64,000 nt of DNA, from the NCBI GenBank assembly GCA_009823505.1, contig VZQC01009936.1:1842912-1906911 (forward strand), read 5' to 3'. Made by a program: the position numbers and the translations under genes. Positions 21,015-31,002 of this stretch are shown one piece after another. The notes below the pieces were generated by a model, which was not told where the DNA came from, did no database searches, and saw only the letters and a list, made by a program, of their open reading frames with translations. The stretch comes from Rhizomys pruinosus (taxonomy: Eukaryota; Chordata; Mammalia; Rodentia; Spalacidae). The first letter of the stretch is position 1. Every line of letters starts with the position of its first letter.

Positions 21015-21838
21015 GAAGGTAAATTTTTGTCAGTGGCGAGAGCCCCTGGCAAGGCGCATGGAACCCTTGGCTACACCTTCCTCCAAGCTAGGGACGCGAG
21101 CGACTGCAGCGCAAGGGTGAAGCCGAGATCAGGGGCGCAACCCAGTCCCTGCAAGGCCAAACCCGTCAGTCCCCGGGACGAAACTTTACCTTTGCCTACT
21201 TGTTAGCGGGCTGTTGGCCCCCTCTCTTCTTCCATCCCTGGCCTCCCACCTTCGCCTCCAGGCGGCGCCTTCAGTCCGCGCCTTCTAAATGCACAAAGAA
21301 AGTTTACTAGATGAGCCGGGAGCGGACTGCGGCTCCGTGGGCGAACCCAAACCTAGGACTGCACGGTACCGAGTCCGCGTCACTGCCACTGCGGGTCAGA
21401 ACAGGCCATCCGCAGGAGCTTATTAAATGCCTGCCCCGACCATGGCTTCTCCGCTATTCCCAGCCCAGCTCGTGACAAACTCAACCTAGACAAGAGAGGT
21501 GACTCGGGCCACCTGGACTGACAGGCAGAAGGGGGAAGAGGGTCGTGTCCCTCTAAGGCCCCCGGGGCTAGGGGTGAAACAATCAATAAACAACACAAAC
21601 AGACAGAACAGGATGTTTTGGAGTGGAAAAAAAAGTCGGGCTCATCTGAGACTTGCATCCAGAATTCTCCCAATGAGATTCACAACTCTAGATCAACCTG
21701 CAACCTGCAACTTTATCGTTGTCCAAGCTTCCTGGGGGCCGGGTGAGATCCATCAGATCAAGCCGTGCTGAGAATCACTTTACAAAGTGCCACCCAGTGG
21801 CTACTCAATAAATGTATCTCAGACTCAAAATGAAAAGC
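21015..21838. other. GC-rich unassigned DNA
   Basis: CpG-rich between about 21040 and 21400. Frames on both strands at 21380-21771 have no recognised domain. ACTCAATAAATGTATCTC near 21805 may be an old polyadenylation site. Confidence 0.3.
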
Positions 21839-21909
21839 CACCCAGCATGAGGCTCGAACCCACGACCCTGAGACTAAGCTTCATCCCCTACCCACTGGGC
21901 TAGCTGAGA
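21839..21909 (-). pseudogene. tRNA-Lys pseudogene
   Basis: The minus strand retains box B and T-arm (GGGTCGTGGGTTCGAGCC) and the D-arm outline (CTAGCCCAGTGGGTAG). The anticodon region reads AGCTTAGTC, so the CTCTTAA loop is destroyed, and the acceptor ends no longer pair. Confidence 0.85.
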
Positions 21910-23344
21910 ATGGGATGGGGAGGGTACTAAGGTTGATCTTAAGGTACTTGAAACTTACTGATAAATCCAACTCAAAGATTAGGAACAAACTTCCTGAGCC
22001 AAGATTTGGGCGACCTGGTGAACCGAGGACTCAGAGAGGAGCATCCCAGACCCGACAAGGTCCATGCAAGGCCTTTGGGACAAACCAATAGAGGCGCCTT
22101 TGAAAGACAGATGCGGGTGACCCGGCGCACTCCCGTCTCCTTCGTCCTTCGGGTGGGTTCTTCCTCCCTCTTTGCCCTGTAAACCTCCCTCTCATCCTTG
22201 CCAAGAGACCCAGAGCCGGAACTGAGCTTCAGAATCTGGCTCCTTTCACAGCCGGTGCAAACAGCACAGGACTGGGACTGGAGGAGCCAGCGGACCTGGA
22301 ACCGGAACTGACTGGCACAGGGTGGCCCGGAGGGGAAAGCAGGTCAGTAAAGTGACTCCAGCTGGGACTCTTGAGTATGGGTCACCAGAGCCTACTTTGG
22401 CATCCCAGCTGAGGCTCCAACACTGCCAGTGTCCTTAATGCCCAGATCACACCCCAGGTCCCTAATCCAATGACCCTGAGGCAGGAGACACCCAGGTAGT
22501 ATCTATGGAATTGCTAAAGTCCTTAACTATGGAAGGAAGAGGGGAGAAGGGAACCAGCTTGGGAAAGATGGAGTTGTCACACGCACGAGGCGTACACCAC
22601 CGCATCCTGCTCATTGTAATTTTTTTAGGTGAATTTCCCTTTTTCTTTTTTCTTTTTTGGCATAAAGAATTCTGTTAAATTATAACATAAAAGTGTTTTT
22701 CATTTGTTTGGGGTTTTATCTTAACCCCAAAATTGATTGCGTATTTCTGTCAGTCCCATGACTCACTTCCTTTTTCTTCCCATATTGGCCCTCTGATACA
22801 CAAATGCATATCACTTACAACCCGTGGATTGTGGCACATTCTTAAGACCACCATCCCAAACAACCCCCCCCCCCGCAACAAACTCCCTGCTCCTGGTAGA
22901 CCAACGAGCACCCTTCTAACTACAATGACTTCAACTTTATGGTGTCCCAGCATCCTGTGGGCAGCATGAGACTCATAGACCCCAACCATGACAATGGGAT
23001 CCAGAACCCTTGGAACTGGCAAATTGAACCCCAACGCCAAACACAAAGCCAGAACCAAGCCCTGTGTCCCTCAACCAGGTGGACCCCACAGTCTCCACCA
23101 CCTCTGCTGGCATGTCCTGCTCATCTCACCCAGAGGTCCCCGGAGACTGTGCCAGCTACTCCCAGAGCTGGGTCAAATGTACCCTAGTCCAAAAGTCTCC
23201 CCAAAAGTGGAGATCTCTCCCGAAATGGTAGAGATACTCACAGGAAATTCAAAGTTCTGGGGTCATTGGAATGGATCCGTGCCAACTGACATCCATGGGT
23301 GGTTCAATTAACGCTGTGATTCAGGGATGATCAAAAACAGCATG
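21910..23344. other. unassigned DNA
   Basis: No gene seen. A proline-tRNA-like scrap (TAGACCAACGAGC) sits at about 22899-22911. A (C)n run is at 22863-22874. Confidence 0.3.
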
Positions 23345-23417
23345 CGCCCAACGTGGGGCTCGAACCCACGACCCTGAGATTAAGAGTCTCATGCTCTACC
23401 GACTGAGCTAGCCGGGC
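23345..23417 (-). tRNA. tRNA-Lys-CTT: tRNA-Lys (anticodon CTT)
   Basis: Canonical 73-nt gene. GCCCGGC pairs with GTTGGGC, box A is TAGCTCAGTCGGTAGAGC, the loop is CTCTTAA, box B is GGTTCGAGCCC and the discriminator is G. A T5 run lies 7-11 bp past the 3' end. It appears identical to the copies at 33103 and 42539. Confidence 0.98.
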
Positions 23418-24680
23418 TACACAAGAAAATGCCTTGTAGTTTGATATACTGATTACTAAAAGTTGCCTAAAGGTGTTGAAGGGTAGATAAGAAAAAAGTC
23501 CATTTGAGATTAGGAACAAACATCCTGAACCAACAAGGAGTTCCCCACGCAGTGGAGACACGCCTCCAACTACCCGGCTGCACCTTTCCTCACACAGGGT
23601 GCGGCTCAGGGGTAAACTGAGGCCCACGCATGCTCTCCACGGAAACAAAAACCCCATTATCTGCGTTATAGAGAGGTACTCGGCTGAAAGGCCCTCTCCC
23701 TTTTCCATCCCCCATTCCTATCCCACCTTCCCTCTAGGTAGCGAGTGCCCTCCCTCTACACCTCGCCGTCTAACCATGCGCCAGGCGTGGAATAAGGCCG
23801 CTCCGCCCACGCACCACGCAAGCATTACACAGACAGATGCAAGGGGCGAAGCTCCACGTGACTGGCTCTGGAGGATCCTGGCTCTACCTCGGTAGAGCTC
23901 TATCCCAGCTGAGCCAGGGTTACTGATCTGAACCAGGCAAGCCATCCTCCATACCTGAGCTGCACCCCCGGTCTTGCCCACACCCACCCTCTGAGTTAGG
24001 GATAGGGAAGCGATTCTGGAGTCAGGAAGGAGACCTATCACAAAGCACTGCTGCAGTCTCCAGGACTCAGCACTGAGGTGAGCCTGTCTTCAGTTGTGTC
24101 CCTGACCCTGAACCCTCTTTCTGCTCTCAGAGCTGGGCTGACCTCTTGGACGTCTTTGTAGGCTCCTCCCATTAGCCAGAACCCTGCTGGAAGTCTAACA
24201 CCAGTGAAGAGGGCTTGGAGAGCGGATGGGGTGGGTGGGAGGAGCGTTAGTCTTAAATCCCCCTGAGCCTTCCTCGGGACTGCATCCACAGAATCCTGTG
24301 TTTTATGCTTTCCACTGAAAACCCTACATTTCAGAAAGCGGAAAAGAGTGCTCAGTTTCTGGGCACTCAAAGAAAGAATTATAATCTCTTTTTCTAAGTT
24401 AATCGAAGGTCAGGGACATGAAAGATTTTGGATATTGGCAAAATTGATCCACCTATGAGCTACTGGCAGAATGCCTGAAATTTCCTGGGAATTCACTGAA
24501 GCCCTCACAGATGTGGCTCAGTATGAATCCCCTGTCTTTAAACAGCAAGAGCACAGCTGGAAATTTGATGTAGAAAAGGTTTAGTGTTTCTGTGACACGT
24601 AAAATAATGCTCCAGCGTGTCCAGTTCCAATCTCCAGAACCTAGGAATATGTCAGGCCACATCAAAAGGGAAATTAAATT
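23418..24680. other. unassigned DNA
   Basis: No supported gene or repeat. Mixed composition, with CpGs near 23750-23900. Confidence 0.3.
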
Positions 24681-24683
24681 GAA

Positions 24684-24792
24684 AGCGGAGCACGGTGTGG
24701 TGGTGGCACAAACCTTTAATCTTAGGAGATGGATCTCTATGAAAGATCGGAGCCAGCCTGTTCTACATAGCAAATTTCAGACGAGCTAGGGG

Positions 24793-24868
<76 letters not shown>

Positions 24869-24890
24869 CTCAGACCAAAAAAAAAACATT
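24684..24890 (+). mobile_element. diverged B1 with (GA)n tail
   Basis: AGCACGGTGTGGTGGTGGCA to GAGCCAGCCTGTTCTACATA, then a GA dinucleotide array at about 24791-24863. Confidence 0.75.
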
Positions 24891-24892
24891 TT

Positions 24893-25033
24893 TGTACAAG
24901 CCTGGTGTGCCACATGCCTTTAATCTCATCACTCAGGAGGCAGAGGTAGAGGGATTTCTGTGAGTTTGAGGCCAGCCTGGTCTACATAGCAAATTCCAGG
25001 CTAGCCAGGACTACAAAGTGAAACCCTGTCAAA
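24893..25033 (+). mobile_element. B1 SINE
   Basis: AGCCTGGTGTGCCACATGCC to GTGAAACCCTGTCAAATT. Confidence 0.88.
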
Positions 25034-25431
25034 TTATTATTATTTTTGTGTGGGTGCAGGGCAGGAAGTGCTCTTAATAACTGAACCACCTCTCCAACTA
25101 CTGCTTCAGCCCACGCCCCCGTTAGTGTAAAAATACAGACATTTCTATCATGCAGGATTCTGGTCCCTGGCACATTCTCAAGCCTTTCATTCCAACCAAA
25201 AGCAAAGGCAAGGACTGCCAACAGAATATGGAGAGGAAGACACCTTGGTTCAAGAGGTGCTGACTCAAGACTGCAAGTTGGAGGGAAGAGGGGATCCCAG
25301 GGTAGCCTTCCCCAGATAAGTAACAGTGTGGGTAGAAGAGAGGGTAGAAGCAAGGTACCAGCGAGAGAAAGCCCACACCAAAAGCCTTGTGCCCCTGCTC
25401 CCAGCTTCCTATCTAGGAACTCTGGTTTGGG

Positions 25432-25436
<5 letters not shown>
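25034..25436. other. unassigned DNA
   Basis: A short antisense B2 3'-type scrap (CTTAATAACTGAACCACCTC) near 25073-25095. Otherwise nothing recognised. Confidence 0.3.
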
Positions 25437-25490
<54 letters not shown>

Positions 25491-25608
25491 TTTCAAGACA
25501 GGTCTCCCTGTAGCCCCAGCTGTCCTGGAACTCGCTCTGTAGACCAGGCTGGCCTTGAACTCACAAAGATCCACCTGCCTCTACCTCCTGAGTGCTAAGA
25601 CTAAGGGC
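25437..25608 (-). mobile_element. B1 SINE with (TC)n tail
   Basis: A TC array at 25437-25486 replaces the poly(T) tail, followed by antisense B1 (GTCTTTTCAAGACAGGTCTC to CTCCTGAGTGCTAAGAC). Confidence 0.93.
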
Positions 25609-25613
25609 TGATT

Positions 25614-25686
25614 GCTTGGTTAGCTCAGTCGGTAGAGCATGAGACGCTTAATCTTAGGGTTGTGGGTTCGAGTCCCGAGTTGGGTG
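25614..25686 (+). pseudogene. tRNA-Lys-like pseudogene with altered U33
   Basis: A 73-nt Lys-type gene with CTT anticodon, but the loop is CGCTTAA, so the universally conserved U33 is G. The T-stem strands (TGTGG and CCCGA) mispair at two positions. The acceptor GCTTGGT still pairs with GTTGGGT through wobbles. Box A and box B are intact and a T4 run follows, so it may be transcribed, but a working tRNA is unlikely. Confidence 0.88.
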
Positions 25687-25861
25687 TTTAACCTTTTGCA
25701 GGCTAATCTCTTAATGCCCCTGTTTAGAAGACTTGGCTTTTAAGTGCCTCCAGCTCACACTGACAGAAGTAATTTGATGAGCTCAGGTCTTTTACAGCAG
25801 TTTCATGGTAGTGGGCAGCAGTAGGGAACTGCAGTTGGAGGCACTTTAAAACATCTTCCTA

Positions 25862-25925
25862 AGGCTGGGGACATAGCTCAGCAGCAAAGCACCTTGGATT
25901 CAATCCCTAGTATTCAGATTCGGGG
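25862..25925 (+). mobile_element. ID-type SINE
   Basis: GGCTGGGGACATAGCTCAGC followed by GGATTCAATCCCTAGTATTC is the tRNA-Ala-like head of ID elements. Confidence 0.8.
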
Positions 25926-26093
25926 CTGCGGGTGTGGTGGAAATGGCCTTCCTACAGGTCAGCCTTGGATGACCAGGCCTGAGTTCTCATGGGTAAGCTT
26001 AGATCTCTGAACCTTATCTAGTGAAGAAAAAAATATCAAAATATGATTTTTAAAGGAAAATAAAGGTGTGTTCACCTGTACCTGCTGAATCAT

Positions 26094-26139
26094 AAAACTC
26101 TCCATCTAAATGAGAATTGCATCTCTAAACCAAGGACCC
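26094..26139 (-). pseudogene. tRNA-Pro relic (5' half)
   Basis: The minus strand reads CCTTGGTTTAGAGATGCAAT, then TCTCATTTAG, recognisable as the first half of tRNA-Pro. It is collinear with the relic on the opposite arm at 27866. Confidence 0.65.
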
Positions 26140-26270
26140 ACACATATTACAGAAAGCACATCCACATAAATCCAAAGATAAGACCAGAAAGGCTATACCC
26201 AAAGTGCACTGCAGCCTCTTGCAAGACAGCTACAGAAGGAAGGGACCACTCCCAAGCTAAAGGGTTAAAC

Positions 26271-26343
26271 TGCCCAACGTGGGGCTCAAACCCACAACCC
26301 TGAGATTAAGAGTCTCATGCTCTACCGACTGAGCTAGCCAGGC
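26271..26343 (-). tRNA. tRNA-Lys-CTT: tRNA-Lys (anticodon CTT), T-loop variant
   Basis: A 73-nt cloverleaf with intact acceptor, D-arm and CTCTTAA loop. The T-loop has GGTTTGAGCC (C56 to T in the box B core), base 49 is T, and the discriminator is A. On the minus strand the 3' flank lacks a T4 run (CCCTTTAGC where the sister arm has CCTTTTAGC). Weak transcription or early decay is likely. Confidence 0.8.
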
Positions 26344-26420
26344 AACTCATGTAACTGCTGTTGGGTGTATATGGTAATAATGATAGACCAAGGGTGCTGG
26401 AAATTAGGTGAGGAATGACC

Positions 26421-26672
26421 CTAGTGTCTGTAAGTGTGGGCAGCACTGACCACCAGCCCTGCTTGGAAGAGCATTGGTGGGCCAAGACCCAGGGAACAAC
26501 ACATTGGGGGACTTGGGGCAGCATCCCATTTTGTGGGTGGTGGAAAGGGACAGAATACTATCTCTATGTACATGATCTTTGAATTTACTGTTCCAGGCAG
26601 GTGTGAAGTCCAACCCTTCTGCCCCAAGATGCTGTGACCATGATAAAATAGCGCTATGTCAGAGATTGTTGT
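26421..26672. other. unassigned spacer
   Basis: Spacer between the left arm and the tRNA-Pro gene. Nothing recognised. Confidence 0.35.
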
Positions 26673-26744
26673 GGCTCGTTGGTCTAGGGGTATGATTCTC
26701 GCTTAGGGTGCGAGAGGTCCCGGGTTCAAATCCCGGACGAGCCC
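26673..26744 (+). tRNA. tRNA-Pro-AGG: tRNA-Pro (anticodon AGG)
   Basis: Canonical 72-nt tRNA-Pro with AGG anticodon in the loop TTAGGGT, boxes A and B intact, and a T4 run 6-9 bp past the end. It lies in the spacer of the inverted duplication. Confidence 0.98.
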
Positions 26745-26861
26745 AGCTTATTTTCCTGAAAACTAATATGCTTTTCCTCACCCTTACCCCCTCAAGATGC
26801 TGGTCATGAATCTGGGTTAGTCCCTGAACTCTGGACATTAAAGCTCTAAGAATAAGATTTT

Positions 26862-27020
26862 TAGCTGGGCGTGGTGGCACACGCCTTTAATCCTAGCACT
26901 TGGGAGGCAGAGGCAGGTGGATCTCTGTGACTTCAAGGCCAGCCTGGTCTACAGAGTGAGTTCCAGGACAGCTGGGGCTACAGGGAGACCCTGTCTCAAA
27001 AAGACAAAAAAAAAAAAAAA
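26862..27020 (+). mobile_element. B1 SINE
   Basis: AGCTGGGCGTGGTGGCACAC to CCCTGTCTCAAAAAGAC plus poly(A). Flanked by AAGATTTTTA (26853-26862) and AAGATTTTTA (about 27019-27028). Confidence 0.96.
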
Positions 27021-27066
27021 GATTTTTAAAAGAGAGAAAGAGAAAGAGCAAGTTCCAGGGCGTTCT

Positions 27067-27238
27067 TTTTTTTTTTTTTTTTTTCTGTCTTTTTGAGACA
27101 GGGTCTCCCTGTAGCTCAGGCTGGCCTGGAATTCGCTCTGTAAACCACGCTGGCCTTGAACTCACAGAGATCCGCCTGCCTCTGCCTCCCAAGTGCTAGG
27201 ATTAAAGGCATGCAGGCACGCACCACCGCACCCGGTAA
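27067..27238 (-). mobile_element. B1 SINE
   Basis: Antisense B1 with poly(T) tail, GTCTTTTTGAGACAGGGTCT to CGCACCACCGCACCCGG. Confidence 0.95.
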
Positions 27239-27416
27239 TGCTTGCTTGCTTGCTTGCTTCCTTTCTTCCTTTCCTTTCCTCCTTCCTTTCTTTCTTTCTT
27301 TCTTCCTTCCTTCCTCCCTCCCTCCCTCCCTTCTCTTCCTTCCTTCCTTCCTCCTCCCTCCCTCCCTTCTCTTCCTTCCTTCCTTCCTTCCTTCCTTTCT
27401 TTCTTTTTCTTTCTTT
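27239..27416 (+). repeat. TTCC/TTTC/CTTG pyrimidine array
   Basis: Compound tetranucleotide tract (CTTG, TTCC, TTTC, CCCT units). Confidence 0.96.
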
Positions 27417-27649
27417 GGCGTTCTTCTTTAGTCAAAAGCTCTGCCAGGAATTCATTCCCTTCCAACCCCTCGGCTCAGAGGTCAGAGTTTATGGAGAGGT
27501 AGCCTGGTGCTTGGGCATGTGCAGTAGTTGGAGTCTTTCTGTGTGATCAGATATCCTCCTTTGCAACAGGAATTTCTTATCTCACCCAATTTCCAGCACC
27601 CTTGGTCTGTCGTTATTACCATATACACCCAGCAGCAGTTACATGAGTT

Positions 27650-27722
27650 GCCTGGCTAGCTCAGTTGGTAGAGCATGAGACTCTTAATCTCAGGGTCGTG
27701 GGTTTGAGCCCCACGTTGGGCG
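27650..27722 (+). tRNA. tRNA-Lys-CTT: tRNA-Lys (anticodon CTT), T-loop variant
   Basis: A 73-nt gene with GCCTGGC acceptor, CTCTTAA loop and G discriminator. It shares the GGTTTGAGCC box B change with its sister at 26271, so that change predates the duplication. A T4 run follows at 27731. Confidence 0.87.
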
Positions 27723-27865
27723 TCTTAACCTTTTAGCTTGGGTGTGGTCCCTTCTGTAGCTGTCTTGCAAGAGGCTGCAGTGCACTTAGGGTCCAGCCTT
27801 GGGTAAAGCCTGTCTGGTCTTAGGTCACTTTGGATTTATGTGGATGCACTCTCTGTAATATGTGT

Positions 27866-27911
27866 GAGTCCTTGGTCTAGAGATGTGATTCTCATTTAGG
27901 ATTCTGCAGGT
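27866..27911 (+). pseudogene. tRNA-Pro relic (5' half)
   Basis: TTGGTCTAGAGATGTGATTC followed by TCATTTAGG matches the first 46 nt of tRNA-Pro at about 33 positions by eye. The 3' half is lost beside a GGAA array. Confidence 0.7.
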
Positions 27912-27934
27912 AGATGAATACCTTATTTTCCAGA

Positions 27935-28004
27935 AAGGAAGGAAGGAAGGAAGGAAGGAAGGAAGGAAGGAAGGAAGGAAGGAAGGAAGGAAGGAAGGAA
28001 GGAA
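27935..28004 (+). repeat. (GGAA)n microsatellite
   Basis: Pure GGAA tandem array, about 70 bp. Confidence 0.97.
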
Positions 28005-28085
28005 ATCATATTTTTGTCTTTTTATTTTATTTTTGTCTTTTTCTTCACTAGATAAGGTTTGGAGATCTAAAGTTACCCATGAGAC

Positions 28086-28742
28086 AGAAGGAGCCACCAA
28101 GAGTCCGGGGCGCCCCTGTGGAGGGTCCTGACCCAGACCCCTTGTGTGTGCATGCCTGCTGCTCCTCAAGCCCTGCTGTTTCTTCCAACTTTACATCCTA
28201 TCCCACCCATGGAGGCCAAAATCAAGAAAAGAGACCCCAGCTTAGGGGTACAACTCTAGGATATGCACCCATAGTCTCAGGCCTGGGGAAAAGGTGGGTG
28301 CATGTGGGTCAGGCCACCAACCAGATCCCAGGCCTGGATGAACCATGAACATCTCTCCCTCCTTCTCTCCCTCCCTGGAGGCAATTGGTGTGCCCTCTGT
28401 CACACCAGATGAAGGATGCTGCCGTTGGGGCAGAGTAGGGTGATCTGGCTCCAGCCCAGTCCTCACTCAACCCCCAAGAATCAGCAAATCTAGGTTATAC
28501 CAGTCTCCCCATCCCTATATCAAAGCCACTAGTTTCCTCTATCAAAATATTCCTGTGGCCTAGGCATTGAGGGGCTTTAGCCTCTAATGTAGCCAAGGTC
28601 CCACACTTGCTGCTTAGCAAAGCTCGTGTTTTTCTTCTTTCTCAATTTACCAGGGCTTTACCAGTAGAAACCTCCACTCCTCAGCCTTCCAGTGTTGCAG
28701 AAAAAAAAGTCTAGTGGAGATGGGGGGAAAATAAACTCACAA
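28086..28742. other. unassigned DNA
   Basis: No recognised gene or repeat. Confidence 0.3.
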
Positions 28743-28814
28743 GGCCTCGTCTGGGATTTCAACCCGGAACCTCTTGCACCCAAAGCAAGAATCATACCCC
28801 TAGACCAACGAGCC
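28743..28814 (-). pseudogene. tRNA-Pro (anticodon TGG), degenerating
   Basis: A 72-nt tRNA-Pro outline with TTTGGGT loop (TGG). Box B is GGTTGAAATCC (C56 to G), one T-stem pair is lost (CCGGG with CCCAG) and the acceptor has a G2-G71 clash (GGCTCGT with ACGAGGC). Downstream T4 present. Likely a pseudogene; the intact TGG isoacceptor is at 41632. Confidence 0.8.
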
Positions 28815-28869
28815 AGCACACTGCTGCCTTTCTGGCCCCTCTCTGTAGAAAGGTGAAGGTTCTAACCTT

Positions 28870-29035
28870 GATTTTTTTTTTCTTTTGGTCTTTTTGAGAC
28901 AGGGTCTCCCTGGAGCCCCAGCTGTCCTGGAACTCGCTCTGTGGACCAGGCTGGCCTTGAACTCACAAAGATCCGCCTGCCTCTGCCTCCCAAGTGCTAG
29001 GATTAAAGGCATGCGCCACCACGCCCGGCTTGATT
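28870..29035 (-). mobile_element. B1 SINE
   Basis: Antisense B1: GGTCTTTTTGAGACAGGGTC to GCGCCACCACGCCCGGC. Confidence 0.96.
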
Positions 29036-29254
29036 TTTTTTTCTTTTCAATCAGGAATTATATGGATTTGTTGTTTCAGAGCCAACATCAGATTTCCATT
29101 CTCTAAATGTCTAACTACTGTGAAACACAGACTCATGTGTCATTAAAGTAGACATTCCAAGCATGACATTGATGTTGGCACAAAGGAAAGTGTAGACTTC
29201 CCATGTTTTTCTTTTTATTTTTTTCACATTTTTCAAAGTGTAACAATTAAAATA

Positions 29255-29490
29255 AAATATATCGTAAAGAAAGATGACATCATGAACTTTCCAGGTAAAT
29301 GGATGGAACTAGAAGATATCATGCTAAGTGAAGTAACACAGTCCCAGAAAAACAAACGACGAACGGTATCCCTCATCTGTGGATGCTAGCGCCAATTACC
29401 TAGTTGTATGGCAAACTGAGCAACGTTAATGTGATCTGAAAACAACTGTGCTCTTATGTTGTGAATCCCTTAAAAAATAAATAAATTTTA
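29255..29490 (+). mobile_element. L1 3'-UTR fragment
   Basis: GGTAAATGGATGGAACTAGA, then AAGTGAAGTAACACAGTCCC is the conserved L1 3' block. It ends in AAAAAATAAATAAATTTT. Confidence 0.85.
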
Positions 29491-29566
29491 AAATAAAATA
29501 TATCAATGACAAATCAAAGACTTATAACTTAGCTATGTAGATTTAAAGCCCTTTAAAATATATAGT

Positions 29567-29690
29567 TTTGATGAGGTGTGGTGACAAAAACCTGTAATCC
29601 CAGCACTTGGGAGGTGAAGGAAGGTTGATGAAAAGTTTAAGGTTACACAGTGACTTCGAGACCAGCCTGCACTACATAAGACCATTTCAA
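29567..29690 (+). mobile_element. B1-like SINE, diverged
   Basis: GATGAGGTGTGGTGACAAAA, CCTGTAATCCCAGCACTTGG and GACCAGCCTGCACTACATAA. Confidence 0.8.
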
Positions 29691-29692
29691 AT

Positions 29693-29820
29693 ATATAAGT
29701 ATATGTATGCATGATAAGGACAAGAAATGAAATCTTAGGAGAGAACTTAATAGTTAAGGATCACATCTGGGTGTTTTTGTTTGTCTTGTTTTTTTTCTTT
29801 TGAGACAGGGTCTCCCTGTA
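29693..29820 (+). repeat. direct duplication, copy 1
   Basis: Nearly identical to 32314-32441 for about 85 bp (ATATAAGTATATGTATGCAT onwards), with similarity continuing into the start of an antisense B1. Confidence 0.85.
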
Positions 29821-29935
29821 GCTCCAGCTGTCATGGAACTCGATATGTAGACCAGGCTGGCCTTGTACTCACAAAGATCCACCAGCCTCTGCCTCCCAAG
29901 TGCTAGGATTAAAGGCGTGTGCCACCATGCCCAGA

Positions 29936-29938
<3 letters not shown>
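29790..29938 (-). mobile_element. B1 SINE
   Basis: TTCTTTTGAGACAGGGTCTC to GTGCCACCATGCCCAGA, antisense. Confidence 0.94.
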
Positions 29939-29969
<31 letters not shown>

Positions 29970-30020
29970 GTCCTCTCTCTCTCTTCTCTCTCTCTCTCTC
30001 TCTTCTTTCTTTTTTTTTTT
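29938..30020 (+). repeat. (TC)n tract with poly(T)
   Basis: TC dinucleotide array followed by T17-type run. Confidence 0.95.
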
Positions 30021-30024
30021 TTTT

Positions 30025-30662
30025 TAAATTAGTTTTTATTGATGCTTTGGCATTTCATACATTTTTTCCAATTCAGTTCAGGCTTATTTCCCTTTCCCTC
30101 CCCCCCCCACCCACCCCATCCCAGGATATGCATTCTGCCATAACTGTCCTGCATCTTTCTCTCAGTTTTTTTTTTTCATTTTTAGCTATAAGTGATAATC
30201 CATGAGTACAAGCATCCTTCATGCAAAACCTATCTGCAGGCTGTTGTGCCCAAAACCTACAGCCCCACCATCCAGTGGGGGGTGACAGGTTGTTTGTTCA
30301 ATCAAGTTGATCAAATGAGTCCAGACTACATTGCTGTAGTTTCACCATTCACCCCAATCGCAGCTCCTTACATTCTACACGCCTCCTCTTCCGCAGGTTG
30401 TTCCCTAGGCTTAGAAAAGGGGCAACAGGTGGATGAGAGGTAAAACAGTCCACTCTCTCTGGAGACTGTTGACTTGGACTCTGTCAATTCTGCTGTTTCC
30501 TTTCATGGCTGACAGTTTTGTCCAGGAATAACCTTTCGATCCTACTAATGAAGAACAAGCAATTAGAATATAGGTATTTAAGCAGCACTAATAGTTATGG
30601 TAGGTTACTTTAGCATAGACACATGTTGGATATGTTAATCCATGAATTACAATTTTCCCCCC
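30025..30662. mobile_element. interspersed repeat shared with 44.7-45.7 kb
   Basis: GAGTCCAGACTACATTGCTG, CGCCTCCTCTTCCGCAG and TTGTTCCCTAGGCTTAG recur in the same order at 44890-45000. Possibly an antisense L1 3' end. The class is uncertain. Confidence 0.5.
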
Positions 30663-30689
30663 TGTTAAATATGACAGGGTCTTTCTTTC

Positions 30690-30805
30690 TTAATGGGGAG
30701 ACAGGGTCTTGTCTTGTCTTGTTACCTAGGCTAGCTTCAAAGTAACCATCCTCCTGCCTCAGCCTCCCAAATAATCAGGATTACAGATGTGTAATCCTGG
30801 CCTTC
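30690..30805 (-). mobile_element. B1/B4-like SINE, diverged
   Basis: GGGGAGACAGGGTCTTGTCT, then TCCTGCCTCAGCCTCCCAAA. Confidence 0.7.
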
Positions 30806-30823
30806 TCCAAAATGGATTAGGTG

Positions 30824-30995
30824 GAGCTGGGCGTGGTGCGCATGCCTTATGTCTAAGCACTTGGGAGAGCAAGAGGCAGGCGGATCTTGTGGGTTCAAGG
30901 CCAGCCTGGTCTACAGAGTGGAGTTCCAGGACAGCTGGGGCTACAGGGAGACCCTGTCTCAAAAAAGACAAAAAACAAAACAAAACCAAAAATGG
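30824..30995 (+). mobile_element. B1 SINE
   Basis: GAGCTGGGCGTGGTGCGCAT to CCCTGTCTCAAAAAAG. Flanked by AAAATGGATTAGGTG on both sides (30809-30823 and about 30988-31002). Confidence 0.96.
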
Positions 30996-31002
30996 ATTAG
31001 GT

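Larger units (their letters stand above)
25990..26420. repeat. inverted duplication, left arm
   Basis: This arm matches the reverse complement of about 27570-28085. Shared blocks are CTCATGGGTAA, ACCTTATCTAGTGAAG, the whole tRNA-Lys with flanks, and CCAAGGGTGCTGGAAATT. A decayed tRNA-Pro and a tRNA-Lys lie inside. Confidence 0.85.
27570..28085. repeat. inverted duplication, right arm
   Basis: Reverse-complement partner of 25990-26420. It is longer because a (GGAA)n array at 27935-28004 interrupts it. The arms differ at many positions, so the duplication is not recent. Confidence 0.85.

Noticed and set aside
22899..22911. TAGACCAACGAGC identical to the end of antisense tRNA-Pro
   Set aside because: Only 13 nt match and the expected neighbouring tRNA sequence is absent. 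Chance or too decayed to call.
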